A stretch of DNA of 64,000 bases from CAWEQW01 sp963811365 (GCA_963811365.1 CAWEQW010000013.1:1-64000); one strand, 5' to 3'; shown: positions 25,519-34,985, counted from the first letter of the stretch. Notes: generated by a model not told the origin, from the sequence alone. Made by a program: numbers and translations.

Positions 25519-26310
25519 TCAGCGCGCTGCGGGCTGCAGCTCGACGGTCTCTCCTCGCGCGACCGGCCGGACCCGGGCACCGAAGCCGGCCCGCTGGGCC
25601 AGCTCCAGGAACGCCGACAGCGGGGAGACGAAGACGCCGTAGTCGTCGTGGTGCACCGGCACCGCGCGCCGGGGCTCGATGCGGCGCAGCAGGTCGACGC
25701 CCTGGGCGGCGTCCATGGTGACCGTCGAGAAGAGCACCCGGGTCCCGCCGAGGTGGACCACGGCGGTGTCCACGTGGGGATGCCGTTCGCGGATCGCGTC
25801 GAGGTGGTCGCCCGCGAGGGTGTCGCCGCTGACGTACACCCGCTGCCGCACCGTGCCGCCCACGGCGTGCGCGAGCAGCGACCCCATCACCGGCGGCAGC
25901 AGGGAGCGCATCGCTCCTCGCGCGTGGATGCCGGGCAGTGCCTCGACGGTCAGCGTCTCGTCTCCCTTCGTCAGCACCTGCTGCTGCCAGGGCTGCAGCC
26001 CCTCGGTGGCGAAGCCCCAACGGTGCAGCCGACGCGCGGCCTCCGGCGTGGTGAGGACCGGCTGCCCCCGCGACAGACCTCGCCGGGCGACCCGGTCGAA
26101 GTGGTCGCCGTGCAGGTGGGAGAGGACGACCGCGTCGAGCTGCGGCAGGTCGGCGGGCTGCATCGACGGCTCGGTCAGCCGCCGCGACCAGAGTCCCTTG
26201 CCGAGGTAGGCGCGCTGACCCCGATGCAGGAAGTTCGGATCGGTGAGCACCGTGAAGGAACCGAGCCGGATCAGTGTCGTCGCGGTGCCGACGAAGGTCA
26301 GGGTGTCCAC
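25519..26310 (-). CDS. MBL-fold metallo-hydrolase (UlaG-like)
   Basis: The 263-residue protein starts MDTLTFVGTATTLIRLG and carries the metallo-beta-lactamase motif SHLHGDHFD (about residues 64-72), then LPGIHARG, VYVSGDT with the metal-bridging Asp, and PVHHDDYG near the C-terminus. This set matches the UlaG/RomA-type branch of MBL hydrolases, which act on lactones or phosphodiesters. The substrate is unknown. It is upstream of the TreT-like gene on the same strand and divergent from the DUF2071 gene. Confidence 0.88.
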   Translation of the reverse strand: MDTLTFVGTATTLIRLGSFTVLTDPNFLHRGQRAYLGKGLWSRRLTEPSMQPADLPQLDAVVLSHLHGDHFDRVARRGLSRGQPVLTTPEAARRLHRWGFATEGLQPWQQQVLTKGDETLTVEALPGIHARGAMRSLLPPVMGSLLAHAVGGTVRQRVYVSGDTLAGDHLDAIRERHPHVDTAVVHLGGTRVLFSTVTMDAAQGVDLLRRIEPRRAVPVHHDDYGVFVSPLSAFLELAQRAGFGARVRPVARGETVELQPAAR

Positions 26311-26433
26311 GATGCCTCACTTCTGCCGGCTGCTCCGGGCCTCGTCTGCTGGGCCGCCGGCCGGTACCCGGACGGGCGCCTCGCATGCCGGCGGAAACGG
26401 TCCGGGGCGGTCGCACAGTGGTTGGATGGCCGC

Positions 26434-27231
26434 ATGGGACCCGGCCGGCACGGCGAGACCGAACCGGTGACCACCACTGCGCCGCCGCTGCGCGGACCGG
26501 TGATCATGAACCAGGACTGGCGGGACCTGACCTTCCTGCACTGGGCGGTCGAGCCGGCCCGGGTGGCCCGGTTCATGCCGTCCGGCGTACGGCCCGACAC
26601 CGTCGAAGGTCACACCTACGTCGGGCTGATCCCGTTCCGGATGGTCGATGCCGGCGTGGGCCGTGGCCCTGCAGTCCCCTGGCTGGGGACGTTCCTGGAG
26701 ACGAACGTGCGGCTGTACTCGGTCGACGCGACCGGACGCCGCGGCATCGTGTTCCTGAGCCTCGACGCGAACCGGGCGGTCGTGGTCGCCGGGGCCCGGG
26801 CCGGCTTCGGGCTGCCGTACCGCTGGAGCCGGATGGCTCACCGGGTGCAGGGTGACGTGCACCGCTACGACACCCGGTTGCGTCGGCGCGGCCGGCCGGT
26901 GCGCAGCCACATCGCGGTCCGCGTCGGCGCTGTCCGGCGGGCCACCGCCGTGGAGGAGCTCCTGTCCGCGCGCTGGGGGCTGCACGTCGAGCGGCTCGGG
27001 CGGACGCTGCACGTCCCCGGCTCCCACCAGCCCTGGACGTTGCGCGAGGCGGAGCTGCTGCATCTCGACGACGGCCTGGTCCGCGCCGCGGGCCTCGGCG
27101 ACCTCGCCGACCGGCCGCCGGACCAGGTCGCGTTCAGCGACGGGGTGCACGCGGAGTTCGGGCTGCCCGCGTCGGCCGCCCGCCCGCGCGTCGGTGCGCC
27201 GCACGGGTGTGACCGCGCCGGTCCTGGGTAG
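26434..27231 (+). CDS. DUF2071 (YqjF-like) protein
   Basis: The 265-residue product contains NQDWRDLTFLHWAVEPARVARF, GHTYVGLIPFRMVDAG, FLETNVRLYSVD and GIVFLSLDANRAVVV, which together define the DUF2071/YqjF family. The function is unknown; the family has been linked to detoxification in Bacillus only by expression. A GTG 33 bases downstream (VTTTAPPLRG) is an alternative start. It is convergent with nothing close and divergent from the MBL gene. Confidence 0.85.
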   Translation: MGPGRHGETEPVTTTAPPLRGPVIMNQDWRDLTFLHWAVEPARVARFMPSGVRPDTVEGHTYVGLIPFRMVDAGVGRGPAVPWLGTFLETNVRLYSVDATGRRGIVFLSLDANRAVVVAGARAGFGLPYRWSRMAHRVQGDVHRYDTRLRRRGRPVRSHIAVRVGAVRRATAVEELLSARWGLHVERLGRTLHVPGSHQPWTLREAELLHLDDGLVRAAGLGDLADRPPDQVAFSDGVHAEFGLPASAARPRVGAPHGCDRAGPG

Positions 27232-27298
27232 GAGCGGGCCACGGGGCCCGGTCGGCTCCGTCCGGCGTCGGGAACGGCGCAGCTCTCGGGGGAACGAC

Positions 27299-27556
27299 AT
27301 GGATGCTCGCGACGACCACCCTGTTCGGCTGCCCGCGTCGGCTCGCGCGGCGTCGGTCGCGCGGGCCCTGGGCGTGCTGCTGCTGACCGGCTTCCTCGTC
27401 CTGGTGGTGGGAGCGGCCCGCTTCCGGCGGCTGGGTGTCTCCCTGCTGCCGGTGTTCGCGGTCGGGGCGGTCGCGGTCGCGCTGCTCGCCGTGGCGAGGC
27501 TGCTCGAACCGAGCAGGCGGCCGCTGGCGGGAGGGCCGCCCCGCGACAGCGGCTGA
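27299..27556 (+). CDS. Small two-helix membrane protein (85 aa)
   Basis: The ATG at 27299 opens MDARDDHPVRLPASA, followed by two hydrophobic segments (ALGVLLLTGFLVLVVGAA at about 23-40 and LLPVFAVGAVAVALLAVA at about 48-65) and a charged tail. The layout is that of a small inner-membrane protein. No family is recognised. Confidence 0.65.
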   Translation: MDARDDHPVRLPASARAASVARALGVLLLTGFLVLVVGAARFRRLGVSLLPVFAVGAVAVALLAVARLLEPSRRPLAGGPPRDSG

Positions 27557-27847
27557 GGGACGGCTCGCTGGCAGGTGGGCCGGCCGCCGGTCCTCCTCGG
27601 CGGACCCGTCCGGGTCCGGACCGGGTACGTCGCCGCCCTGGCCGACCCGGCAAGCCGCGCGGTGCTGTTGGCCGGCTCAGCCGGACGTGCTGGCTACGAG
27701 CGGATGGGGTACGTCGTCGTGAACGGTGGAGCGCCTGGCTGCGCCCCGACGGCAACCCAGCCGACGAGGTGTGGCGCGCCCACGTATGCCGGCTCGCCGC
27801 TGCGGGCACGGCACCGGTCGAGTGGCGACGGTTGGGAGGTGGACCGC
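27557..27847 (+). other. Intergenic stretch, possibly with a GNAT-like remnant
   Basis: Between the small membrane protein and the FUSC gene, one plus-strand frame reads ASRAVLLAGSAGRAGYERMGYVVVN, which resembles the C-terminal end of a GNAT acetyltransferase. After it the matching continuation (WSAWLRPDGNPADEVWRAH) is in another frame. There is no start or full domain. It may be a decayed gene end. Confidence 0.25.
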
Positions 27848-28945
27848 GTGGAGCGCCCGCGGGAGTGGCTCGCCCGGCGCCGCCGGGACCCGGTCTGGTG
27901 GACGGAGGTGGCCCAGGTCGTCAAGACGATGGCGGCCGCCGTGGTCGGGTGGGTCCTGGTCTCCCCGGTCCTGCATCTCGAGCAGCCGTTCCTCGCGCCG
28001 TGGTCGGCGATCCTCGTGGTCCACGCGACGGTGTACCGCACCTTCTCCGAGGGGGCCCGCCAGGTCGGCGGTGCGGTGGCCGGCGTCGTGATCGCGTGGG
28101 CCGTGGGCACCGCGCTCGGCATGGACACCCTCGGCGTCGCGGTCGCGGTGCTGGTCGGACTGGCCCTCGGCAGGACGCCGTGGTTCAAGCAGGAGAGCAC
28201 CACGGTGGCCGCCACGGCCGTGATCGTACTGACGACCGGCCTGAGCACCGATCGGGGAGTACTGCTCTCGCGGCTGTTCTGCACCGGGATCGGGATCGGT
28301 GCCGGAGTGGTCATCAACACGCTGGTGTGGCCACCGCTGCAGCGCCGTACCGCCGTGCGGGCGATGGACGACATCGCGCGGAAGGTGGGAGAGCTCCTCG
28401 TCGAGATGGCCGACGGGCTGTGCGCGCCGCTGGAGGAGGAGCGCGTCGGGGGCTGGATCGAGCACACCCGGAACCTCGACGCCGACCTCGACCGCGCCTG
28501 GGCGCTGGTCCGCCAGGCCCGGGAGAGTGCCCGGCTGAACCCCCGTCGGCAGGCCGGCCCGCTGCGTAGCGGCAGGGAGTGGAGCGACCTGCTCGGGCGG
28601 ATGGAGCAGGCGGTGGCCGAGACCCGGAGCATGGCCCGCACCCTGGGGGACGACCTCTTCGACGTGGCGACCTGGGCCGACTCGTTCGGCGAGCCCTGGA
28701 CGGCGCTGCTGCGCCGGGGCGGCGAGGCGATCGTGAACGTCGACTCCGCGGCCGTGACCCGGGTACGGCTGGCGCTGGCCGAGCTTGCGGCGGACCTGTC
28801 CGACGCCGACCTCCGGGCTCGGAAGTGGCCGCAGTACGGCGGTCTCATCGTGAACCTCCGCAACCTCATGGCCGCCATGGAGCTGGTCGTCGAGGCGACC
28901 CCCGTGGCGTCGGAGATGCCACGCACGATCCTCGGCACCCGGTGA
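27848..28945 (+). CDS. FUSC-family (aromatic acid exporter-like) membrane protein
   Basis: From the GTG at 27848, preceded by GGGAGGTGG, the 365-residue protein has a short cytoplasmic head, six hydrophobic segments in about residues 20-165 (VVKTMAAAVVGWVLVSPVL, PFLAPWSAILVVHATVYRTF, AVAVLVGLALGRTPWFKQE, GIGIGAGVVINTLVW), and a long helical cytoplasmic domain. This is the FUSC/ArAE arrangement of half-length exporters. Transport of small aromatic or organic acids is family inference. The frame is open further upstream but without a ribosome site. Confidence 0.85.
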   Translation: MERPREWLARRRRDPVWWTEVAQVVKTMAAAVVGWVLVSPVLHLEQPFLAPWSAILVVHATVYRTFSEGARQVGGAVAGVVIAWAVGTALGMDTLGVAVAVLVGLALGRTPWFKQESTTVAATAVIVLTTGLSTDRGVLLSRLFCTGIGIGAGVVINTLVWPPLQRRTAVRAMDDIARKVGELLVEMADGLCAPLEEERVGGWIEHTRNLDADLDRAWALVRQARESARLNPRRQAGPLRSGREWSDLLGRMEQAVAETRSMARTLGDDLFDVATWADSFGEPWTALLRRGGEAIVNVDSAAVTRVRLALAELAADLSDADLRARKWPQYGGLIVNLRNLMAAMELVVEATPVASEMPRTILGTR

Positions 28946-28959
28946 GCGACCCGGCCGCC

Positions 28960-30447
28960 TCACGCGGCGTCGGCGCGCTCCGGGGACTCCTGCTGCTCGT
29001 CCGCCGATGTCCGTCGGACCCGCAGGTCCCGCACCGCCATCGCGAGCGCGGCCAGGGTGAACACGATGGAGGTCCCGAACGTCACCGCCATGGCCGGGCC
29101 GAGCCCGTGCTGACCCAGCGTGATCCGGAATGCCGCCGCGACCGCCGCGGCACCGATGGCGCTGCCGATGCGCTGGCCGGTCTGCAGCGCCCCGCCGGCC
29201 GCCCCGCCCATCTCGGGCGGCACCGCGGCGAGCGACATCGTGATGTTCGGCGAGATCACGGCACCGCTGCCCACTCCGGCGACGACCAGCGGCACCAGGG
29301 CCACCAGCGCGGCGTGGTGCGGCAGCGTCGCCGGGATGAGGACGGCCAGCCCCGCGAAGCCGAGGCAGACCAGGACGAGCCCGCCGACGGTGACCCACCG
29401 ACCCCAGGCGTCGACGGCCCGCCCGGCGAGGACGGAGCTGACGGCCGAGCCGATCGCGAACGGCATCACCGACAGACCGGACTGCAGCGGCGAGTAGCCG
29501 AGGCCCTGCTGGAAGAAGAGCGCGAGCACCAGCCAGATGCCGCTGAACCCGCAGAAGTAGACCGTGCCGAGCGCGATGCCGGAGGTGTAGCCCGGCGCCT
29601 CGGTGAACAGCCGAACGTCGAGCAGCGGGCTGCCGCGGCGCCCGATCAGCCGGCGTTCCCAGCGCACGAAGGCCAGCCCGAGGACCGGCGCGAGCAGGAC
29701 CAGCCACCACAGCGGGGTGGCGGCGTTGCTCTCGGCCGAGATGACCGGCAGCAGCACGGCGAGCGTGGCCAGTCCGAGGAGCACCGCGCCCACGACGTCG
29801 ACCTGCTGGCGCAGCCGTCCCGAGCGCCGTTGCGCGGTCGGCAGCAGGCGCACCGCCAGCACCATCGCGACCAGGCCGATCGGCACGTTGACGAAGAAGA
29901 TGTAGCGCCAGCCCTGGTCGGCACCGAAGACCGTGAGCAGCACGCCACCGAGCACCGGCCCGGAGGCGGCCGAGACCCCGACGGTCGTCCCGAAGATGCC
30001 GAACGCACGACCTCGCTCGGCGCCCCTGAACAGCTGCTGGATCAGACCGGTGTTCTGCGGGGTCAGGAAGCCTGCGGCCGCTCCCTGGAGCAGCCGCGCC
30101 ACGACGACGAGGTGCTCGGTCGGCGCGGCTCCCGCGGCGGCACTGGTGAGCACGAAGGCGAGCAGGCCGCCGAGGAACATCCGGCGTCGCCCGACCAGGT
30201 CGCCGAGTCGCCCACCCGCCACGAGCGTCAGGCCGAAGGTCAGCGCGTACCCCGAGACGATCCACTGGACCGCCTCGGCGGAGGCTCCGAGACCCTTCTG
30301 GATCGACGGCACGGCGACGTTCACGATCGTCACGTCGAGCAGCGTCATGAAGCCGACGAGCAGCGTCACCGCGAGGGCGCGCCACCGGTCGGGGTGGGGC
30401 TGCTGGTCTGAGGCGCGGTCCGAGGACGGCTGCGAGGGAGTCGACAT
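28960..30447 (-). CDS. MFS drug/solute exporter, DHA2 (EmrB/QacA) type
   Basis: A 495-residue transporter with 14 predicted helices. It shows DHA2 signatures: LLDVTIVNVAVPSIQKGLG in TM1 (motif D1), GGRLGDLVGRRRMFLGG (motif A) and GPVLGGVLL (motif C). Members export drugs or metabolites in exchange for protons. Start MSTPSQPSSDR with a polar N-terminus. It is divergent from the dehydrogenase-like gene at 30504, 56 bp apart, and converges on the FUSC gene with 14 bp between stops. Confidence 0.9.
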   Translation of the reverse strand: MSTPSQPSSDRASDQQPHPDRWRALAVTLLVGFMTLLDVTIVNVAVPSIQKGLGASAEAVQWIVSGYALTFGLTLVAGGRLGDLVGRRRMFLGGLLAFVLTSAAAGAAPTEHLVVVARLLQGAAAGFLTPQNTGLIQQLFRGAERGRAFGIFGTTVGVSAASGPVLGGVLLTVFGADQGWRYIFFVNVPIGLVAMVLAVRLLPTAQRRSGRLRQQVDVVGAVLLGLATLAVLLPVISAESNAATPLWWLVLLAPVLGLAFVRWERRLIGRRGSPLLDVRLFTEAPGYTSGIALGTVYFCGFSGIWLVLALFFQQGLGYSPLQSGLSVMPFAIGSAVSSVLAGRAVDAWGRWVTVGGLVLVCLGFAGLAVLIPATLPHHAALVALVPLVVAGVGSGAVISPNITMSLAAVPPEMGGAAGGALQTGQRIGSAIGAAAVAAAFRITLGQHGLGPAMAVTFGTSIVFTLAALAMAVRDLRVRRTSADEQQESPERADAA

Positions 30448-30503
30448 ACGTTTGGGGGGTACCCCTGGAAGACAGTAGGAAACACCAACCGAAGGAGCCC
30501 CGG

Positions 30504-31360
30504 ATGACCGACCAGCCGACCGTCGCCCTGCTGGGCACCGGGACGATGGGTGCCGGCATGGCCCGCAACATCGCCGCGGCCGGTATCCCGCTGCGCGTCT
30601 GGAACCGGACCCGCGCCAGGGCCGAGCCGCTCGCCGAGGTGGGCGCCACGGTGGCCCGCGACGTGCCGGAGGCCGTCGACGGTGCGGACGTCGTGCTGAC
30701 GATGCTGTTCGACGTGCAGTCGGTGAGCACGGTGATGCGCGAGGCGGCGGACAGCCTCGGCGGCTCGACGGTGTGGCTGCAGCAGGCCACCGTCGGCATC
30801 GACGGCACCGACGAGCCCTCCGGCTCGCCGAGGAGCTGGGGGTGACCTACGTCGACGCGCCGGTCCTCGGCACGAAGAAGCCTGCCGAGGACGGTGCTCT
30901 GGTGGTCCTCGCGTCGGGCCCGGACGACGCTCGCAGCACCGTCGAGCCGGTCCTCGAGGCGATCTCGTCGCGGGTGCTGTGGCTGGGTCGAGCCGGCGCC
31001 GGCTCCCGGCTCAAGCTGGTCGCGAACTCGTGGGTGCTCACGGTCGTGGAGGGGGTGGCCGAGTCGCTGACGCTCGCGCGGGCGCTCGACCTCGACCCGC
31101 ACCTGTTCCTCGACGTCGTCAAGGGTGGCGCGATGGACGCGCCGTACGTCCAGCTCAAGGGGAAGGCCATGCTCGACGGCGACTTCGCGCCCGCCTTCGG
31201 CCTGGACGGGGCGGCCAAGGACGCCGAGCTGATCGTCACCGCGGCGCAGGCCGCCGGGGCGGACCTCACGGTGCTGGAAGCGGTCCGCGACCACCTGGTC
31301 CGGGCCCGCGACGCGGGTCATGGCGACGAGGACCTCGCCGCGACCTTCGCCGAGCACTGA
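30504..31360 (+). pseudogene. 3-hydroxyisobutyrate dehydrogenase-like oxidoreductase, frameshifted
   Basis: The first frame (from ATG 30504) reads TVALLGTGTMGAGMARNIA, the NAD(P)-binding glycine motif, through VWNRTRARAEPL to QQATVGIDGTDE, then shifts. The second frame picks up LRLAEELGVTYVDAPVLGTKK, SRLKLVANSWVL with the catalytic Lys region, and YVQLKGKAML to the stop at 31360. One missing base near 30820 explains it: corrected, the protein would have 285 residues, the normal length for the beta-hydroxyacid dehydrogenase family. Both halves look conserved, so this may be a sequencing error. Confidence 0.8.
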
Positions 31361-31391
31361 GCCGGCGCGGCGCTCGTGGCCGCCCTGCCGC

Positions 31392-32691
31392 TCAGGAGGC
31401 CGGCGGCGCGAACGACCCGTCGGCGAAGCGATAGTTCGCCCCGTCGATCGTCAGCACGACGGCACTGTTGCTCTTCGCGAGCACGACCACCGGTTTGCCC
31501 ACCAGGCCGGCCAGCTCGTCCGCGTTCGACCCGATGGTCCCGCTGTTGTCGTAGTCGTGCGCTGCGCCCGCGCTGAGCTGAGCCGCGGGGCCGAGGTCGA
31601 GCTGCGTGCCGCTCAGGCTCCAACAGCCGTCGCCGCAGTCTGCCAAGGTGCCCGTGATGGTCGTCTGTGCCGGCGGCGGCTTCGGGCTGGGCTTCGGGCT
31701 GGGCTTGGGACTGGGCTTCGGGCTGGGCTTCGGGCTGGGCTTCGGGCTGGGCTTCGGGCTGGGCTTCGGGCTGGGCTTCGGGCTGGGCTTCGGCGACGTG
31801 CCGCTGCGCGGCGTGGTGGCGCGGGCGGTGCGCCTTGTGCGCGTGCTGCTTGGCGTGGTGCCGGGCGTGCCCGCCGTCGGCCGGCGCCGGAGGCGAGGGG
31901 ATCACGAAGGCGCCGGTCTGGTAGCCCCTGGCGAAGGCCAGCACCAGGGCCACGTAGTAGTCCGAGGCGTTGTACCGGTAGACCGCGGCCTTCCGGCCGG
32001 TCGTCGTGGCGAGGTCGCTCGACCCGGAGCAGAGGTAGCCGGCCGCGGCGAGGGCGGCGTCGTTGATGTCGTTCGGACTCGCCACCCCGTCACCGTCACC
32101 GTCACGACCGGAGGTCGCCCAGGTCGACGGGATGAACTGCATCGGCCCGACCGCCCGGTCCCAGACCCTGTCGCCGTCCCAGCGACCGTGGTCGGTGTCG
32201 CGCACCGCGGCGACGCCCCGGCCGTTCAGCGGGATGCCGATGATCGCCGGGCGCGAGATCCCGTCGCTGCCGAGCACCGAGCCGGCGTACCGCCCGTGGT
32301 CGGACTCCACGCGGCCGATCCCGGCCAGCAGGTACCAGGGCAGGTGGCACGAGGGGTCACTGCCCGCCATCCGCGCGGCGGCGCGCCGGTAGGCATGCAC
32401 CGCCGCGGAGGGTACGTCGTGCTCGGCCAGTGCGCTCGCGGTCCACACATGGGCGCCCTTGGGGCTGTGCACGGTCACCTTCTTGTGCGAGGACAGGTCG
32501 AGCGAGCCCTCGATCGTGACGTGCGGCGCGACGGCCTGCGGCGGCGGCGCCGAGGCGGACTCTCGGGCGGCCGCTCTCTCGGGGCCGGTGGACGCGGCGT
32601 CGGCGTTCATCAGGTGGGCCGAGAGCATCGACATCGGCACGACGGCGATGGCCACGGCACTGGTCACGCGGCTCGGTCGGCGCAGCTGCAT
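31392..32691 (-). pseudogene. Lytic transglycosylase with PKPS-repeat linker, frameshifted
   Basis: The N-terminus (ATG 32691) has a signal-like hydrophobic segment, then an SLT_2/MltB-type domain with catalytic Glu in LLAGIGRVESDHGRYAG, GPMQFIPSTWATSG and DINDAALAAAGYLC. A His-rich linker GGHARHHAKQHAHK follows. The expected Pro-Lys-Pro-Ser repeats and the C-terminal domain (ADCGDGCWSLSG, YDNSGTIGSNADELAGLVGK) lie in another frame, with the switch near 31790-31810. In the first frame the repeats read EAQP and the tail is nonsense. The enzyme would cleave peptidoglycan outside the cell, perhaps bound through the repeat region. The break could be error or true. Confidence 0.75.
31681..31788. 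repeat. Tandem 12-bp repeats (nine units) encoding PKPS
   Basis: Nine head-to-tail copies of TTCGGGCTGGGC (plus strand), one with two changes at 31705-31716, and a partial tenth unit follow each other without gaps. On the coding minus strand each unit gives PKPS in the tail frame. Because the unit is a multiple of three, gain or loss of copies would change linker length but not frame. Confidence 0.9.
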
Positions 32692-32860
32692 GCGTGAACC
32701 ACCCGTCCCCGTTCGACCCTCATGACATCGGTCGTTTCGACGTTAGTCGCACCAAATGCCACGGTCTGCCGCATGCCGAGGAATGGCCCGGGCTACCACG
32801 GCCGATGGTCCGCACGGGTGGTGCACGTGCGGCTCACATCCCCTCGGCGACGATGCGCCG

Positions 32861-34045
32861 CTAGACCGGTTCGCGCTCGAGGACCGTGAAGGTGATCCCG
32901 GCCGCGTCGAGCCGGTGCGTGAGGTGCTCGCCCATCGCGGTCGCGGTGGTCACCTGGCCGGCGGTCGGAGGGTTGTCGTCGAAGGCCAGGCTCAGGGCCG
33001 ACTCGGCGAGCATCGTCGCGGTCGCGGTGTAGCCGGGGTCCCCACCGGACACCTCGGTGACCACCCGCTGCCCGCCGCCCTCACCGACGAAGCGGACGCT
33101 GAACCAGGACCTCGCGCGGCGCTCGTCGCTGGGTCCCTCGCCCACCGCGACCCGGCTGAGCATCAGCCGCCGCAGTGGCGGCACCTGGGCCGCCGCCGCG
33201 ACGGTGCCCGCGGCGGCCAGCCCCCCGGCGAGGACGGGCAGCCGGCGCACCGCGGCGTAGTGCCCGTAGGAGAGCTCCGGGCCGTAGCGGTCGAGGGCCC
33301 GGGCGGACCGGGCGACGATCTGCGGGTCGATCGTCGGCAGCGGGGCCAGCCACCAGCCGGTGACCGGGTCGCGGTGCACCGACCGGGCGGCGGCACGGAC
33401 CCGGCGGCCGGCCGGCCGCGGCTCGACGGCGCGCCGTGCCGACGCCGCCTGACGGGCCTGCCGGAGCCGGGACATCGCGGTCACCGCCGAGTGGAAGGTG
33501 CCGCCGGAGACGGTCCCGCTCGCCCGGACCATCCCGCGCACGGTGAGCGGCACGCCCTCCGGCAGCTGCAGCACCGTGAACCGGACTCCGAGATCGTGCG
33601 GCACCGAGTCGAAGCCGCACGCGTGCACGATCCGCGCGCCGGTCTGCACCGCGCGGGCGTGGTAGCCGGTGTACATCCGGTCGACGAACTCCGGCTCGCC
33701 GGTCAGGTCGACGTAGTCCGTGCCCGCCTCCGCGCACGCGGCGACCAGCGGCTCGCCGTACTCGAGATAGGGGCCGACGGTCGTGATCACCAGTCGGGTG
33801 GACGCGGCGACGGCTGCCATGGACGCCGGGTCGGTGACGTCGGCCCGCAGGAGCGGCAGGTCCGCGAGCCGCGGGTCGACCTCGGCGAGCCGGTCCCGCA
33901 CGGCCCGCAGCCGCTCGGGGCTGCGGCCGGCGAGCGCCCAGCGGCAGCCCTCCGGCGCGTGGCGGGCGAGGTACTGCGCGGTGAGGCCCCCGGTGAAACC
34001 GGTGGCGCCGAGCAGCACGAGGTCGTGATCGCGGCCAGTGGGCAC
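32861..34045 (-). CDS. Saccharopine dehydrogenase-like / trans-acting enoyl reductase family protein
   Basis: From the GTG at 34045 the 394-residue protein begins VPTGRDHDLVLLGATGFTGG, a Rossmann motif GxTGFTG typical of the family that includes mycobacterial Rv2449c and Rv2953. It continues YLARHAPEGCRWALAGRSPERL, TTVGPYLEYGEPLVAACAEAG, TDYVDLTGE and HACGFDSVPHDLG, all family signatures. Rv2953 acts as a trans enoyl reductase in phenolic lipid synthesis; whether this one does is unknown, as no polyketide synthase is nearby. The gene is divergent from the DUF2277 gene, 85 bp apart. Confidence 0.87.
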   Translation of the reverse strand: MPTGRDHDLVLLGATGFTGGLTAQYLARHAPEGCRWALAGRSPERLRAVRDRLAEVDPRLADLPLLRADVTDPASMAAVAASTRLVITTVGPYLEYGEPLVAACAEAGTDYVDLTGEPEFVDRMYTGYHARAVQTGARIVHACGFDSVPHDLGVRFTVLQLPEGVPLTVRGMVRASGTVSGGTFHSAVTAMSRLRQARQAASARRAVEPRPAGRRVRAAARSVHRDPVTGWWLAPLPTIDPQIVARSARALDRYGPELSYGHYAAVRRLPVLAGGLAAAGTVAAAAQVPPLRRLMLSRVAVGEGPSDERRARSWFSVRFVGEGGGQRVVTEVSGGDPGYTATATMLAESALSLAFDDNPPTAGQVTTATAMGEHLTHRLDAAGITFTVLEREPV

Positions 34046-34130
34046 GGGCGGGGCTCCTGGAGGTCGGGAGTGGTCGGGGTGCAGCGCCGACCACTCTGCC
34101 AGCCCGGTCCGTCGCGCGTAGGCTCGCACC

Positions 34131-34397
34131 ATGTGTCGCAACATCCGTCCGCTGCACAACTTCGAGCCGCCGGCCAGCCGCGACGAGGTGCAGGCGGCCG
34201 CGCTGCAGTACGTCCGCAAGGTCAGTGGCAGCACCCGCCCCTCCCAGGCGAACCAGGCGGCGTTCGACCTGGCGGTCGCCGAGGTCGCCGAGGCGACGCG
34301 ACACCTTCTCGAGTCGCTGAGCACGACCGCGCCCCCGAGGAACCGGGAGGTCGAGGCGGCCAAGGCGAGGGCCCGCTCGGTGGCCAGGTACGGCTGA
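34131..34397 (+). CDS. DUF2277 family protein (88 aa)
   Basis: The product begins MCRNIRPLHNFEPPASRDEVQAA and continues YVRKVSGSTRPSQANQAAFD, the defining sequence of DUF2277, a small helical actinobacterial family of unknown function with an almost invariant MCRNI start. Full length. The downstream methyltransferase gene starts two bases after its stop, so the two are co-transcribed. Confidence 0.93.
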   Translation: MCRNIRPLHNFEPPASRDEVQAAALQYVRKVSGSTRPSQANQAAFDLAVAEVAEATRHLLESLSTTAPPRNREVEAAKARARSVARYG

Positions 34398-34399
34398 CC

Positions 34400-34984
34400 A
34401 TGACTCCGGAGGACCGGCTCGACGCCGCGTTCGCCGCCGTGCCGCGCACCCTGTTCCTGCCGCCGGACCAGCAGCGGTTCGCCGGCCTCGACCGGGCGCT
34501 GCCGCTGGGCTACGGCCAGACCGGGAGCCAGCCCACGACCGTGCGCGACATGCTGCGCCTGCTCGACCTGCGTTCCGGCCAGCGGGTGCTCGACGTCGGC
34601 TGCGGCTCGGGGTGGACGACGGCGCTCCTGGCGCACCTCGTCGGCCCGGACGGTGAGGTGCTCGGGGTGGAGGTGGTTCCCGAGCTGGTCGGCTTCGGGC
34701 GCCGCAACCTCGCCGGCTGCGACTACCCGTGGTCCTCGATCCGCGCTGCCGAGCCCGGCGTGCTGGGACTGCCCGGCTCGGCGCCGTACGACCGGGTGCT
34801 GGTGTCCGCCGAGTCCGGCACCGTGCCCCGCGCGCTGGTCCGCCAGCTCCTCACCGATGGCGTCATGGTGGTCCCGGTCGCCGGCCGGATGGCCGTGGTG
34901 CGCCGGACCGACCCCGATCCGGACGCCGAGCCCGAGGTCGAGCTGCACGGGCACTACCTGTTCGTGCCGCTCGTCGAGCCGTGA
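34400..34984 (+). CDS. Protein-L-isoaspartate O-methyltransferase-like protein
   Basis: PIMT repairs isomerised aspartates in aged proteins by SAM-dependent methylation. The 194-residue protein has FLPPDQQRFAGLDRALPLGYGQTGSQP near the N-terminus (the GQTISQP-type PIMT motif, as GQTGSQP), the SAM-binding motif VLDVGCGSGWTTALL (about residues 61-75), and APYDRVLVSAES. It lies between DUF2277 and a racemase gene that begins one base after its stop, forming a tight operon. Some small actinobacterial PIMT-like proteins have other targets. Confidence 0.88.
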   Translation: MTPEDRLDAAFAAVPRTLFLPPDQQRFAGLDRALPLGYGQTGSQPTTVRDMLRLLDLRSGQRVLDVGCGSGWTTALLAHLVGPDGEVLGVEVVPELVGFGRRNLAGCDYPWSSIRAAEPGVLGLPGSAPYDRVLVSAESGTVPRALVRQLLTDGVMVVPVAGRMAVVRRTDPDPDAEPEVELHGHYLFVPLVEP

Positions 34985-34985
34985 G

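Noticed and set aside
31681..31788. Regular short repeats that could suggest a CRISPR array
   Set aside because: The 12-bp units are contiguous with no spacers, lie inside a gene and encode a Pro-Lys-Pro-Ser linker. No cas genes are present.
32692..32860. c-di-AMP (ydaO) riboswitch upstream of the lytic transglycosylase
   Set aside because: Such riboswitches are common before actinobacterial wall hydrolases, but I could not find their conserved sequence blocks or fold here.
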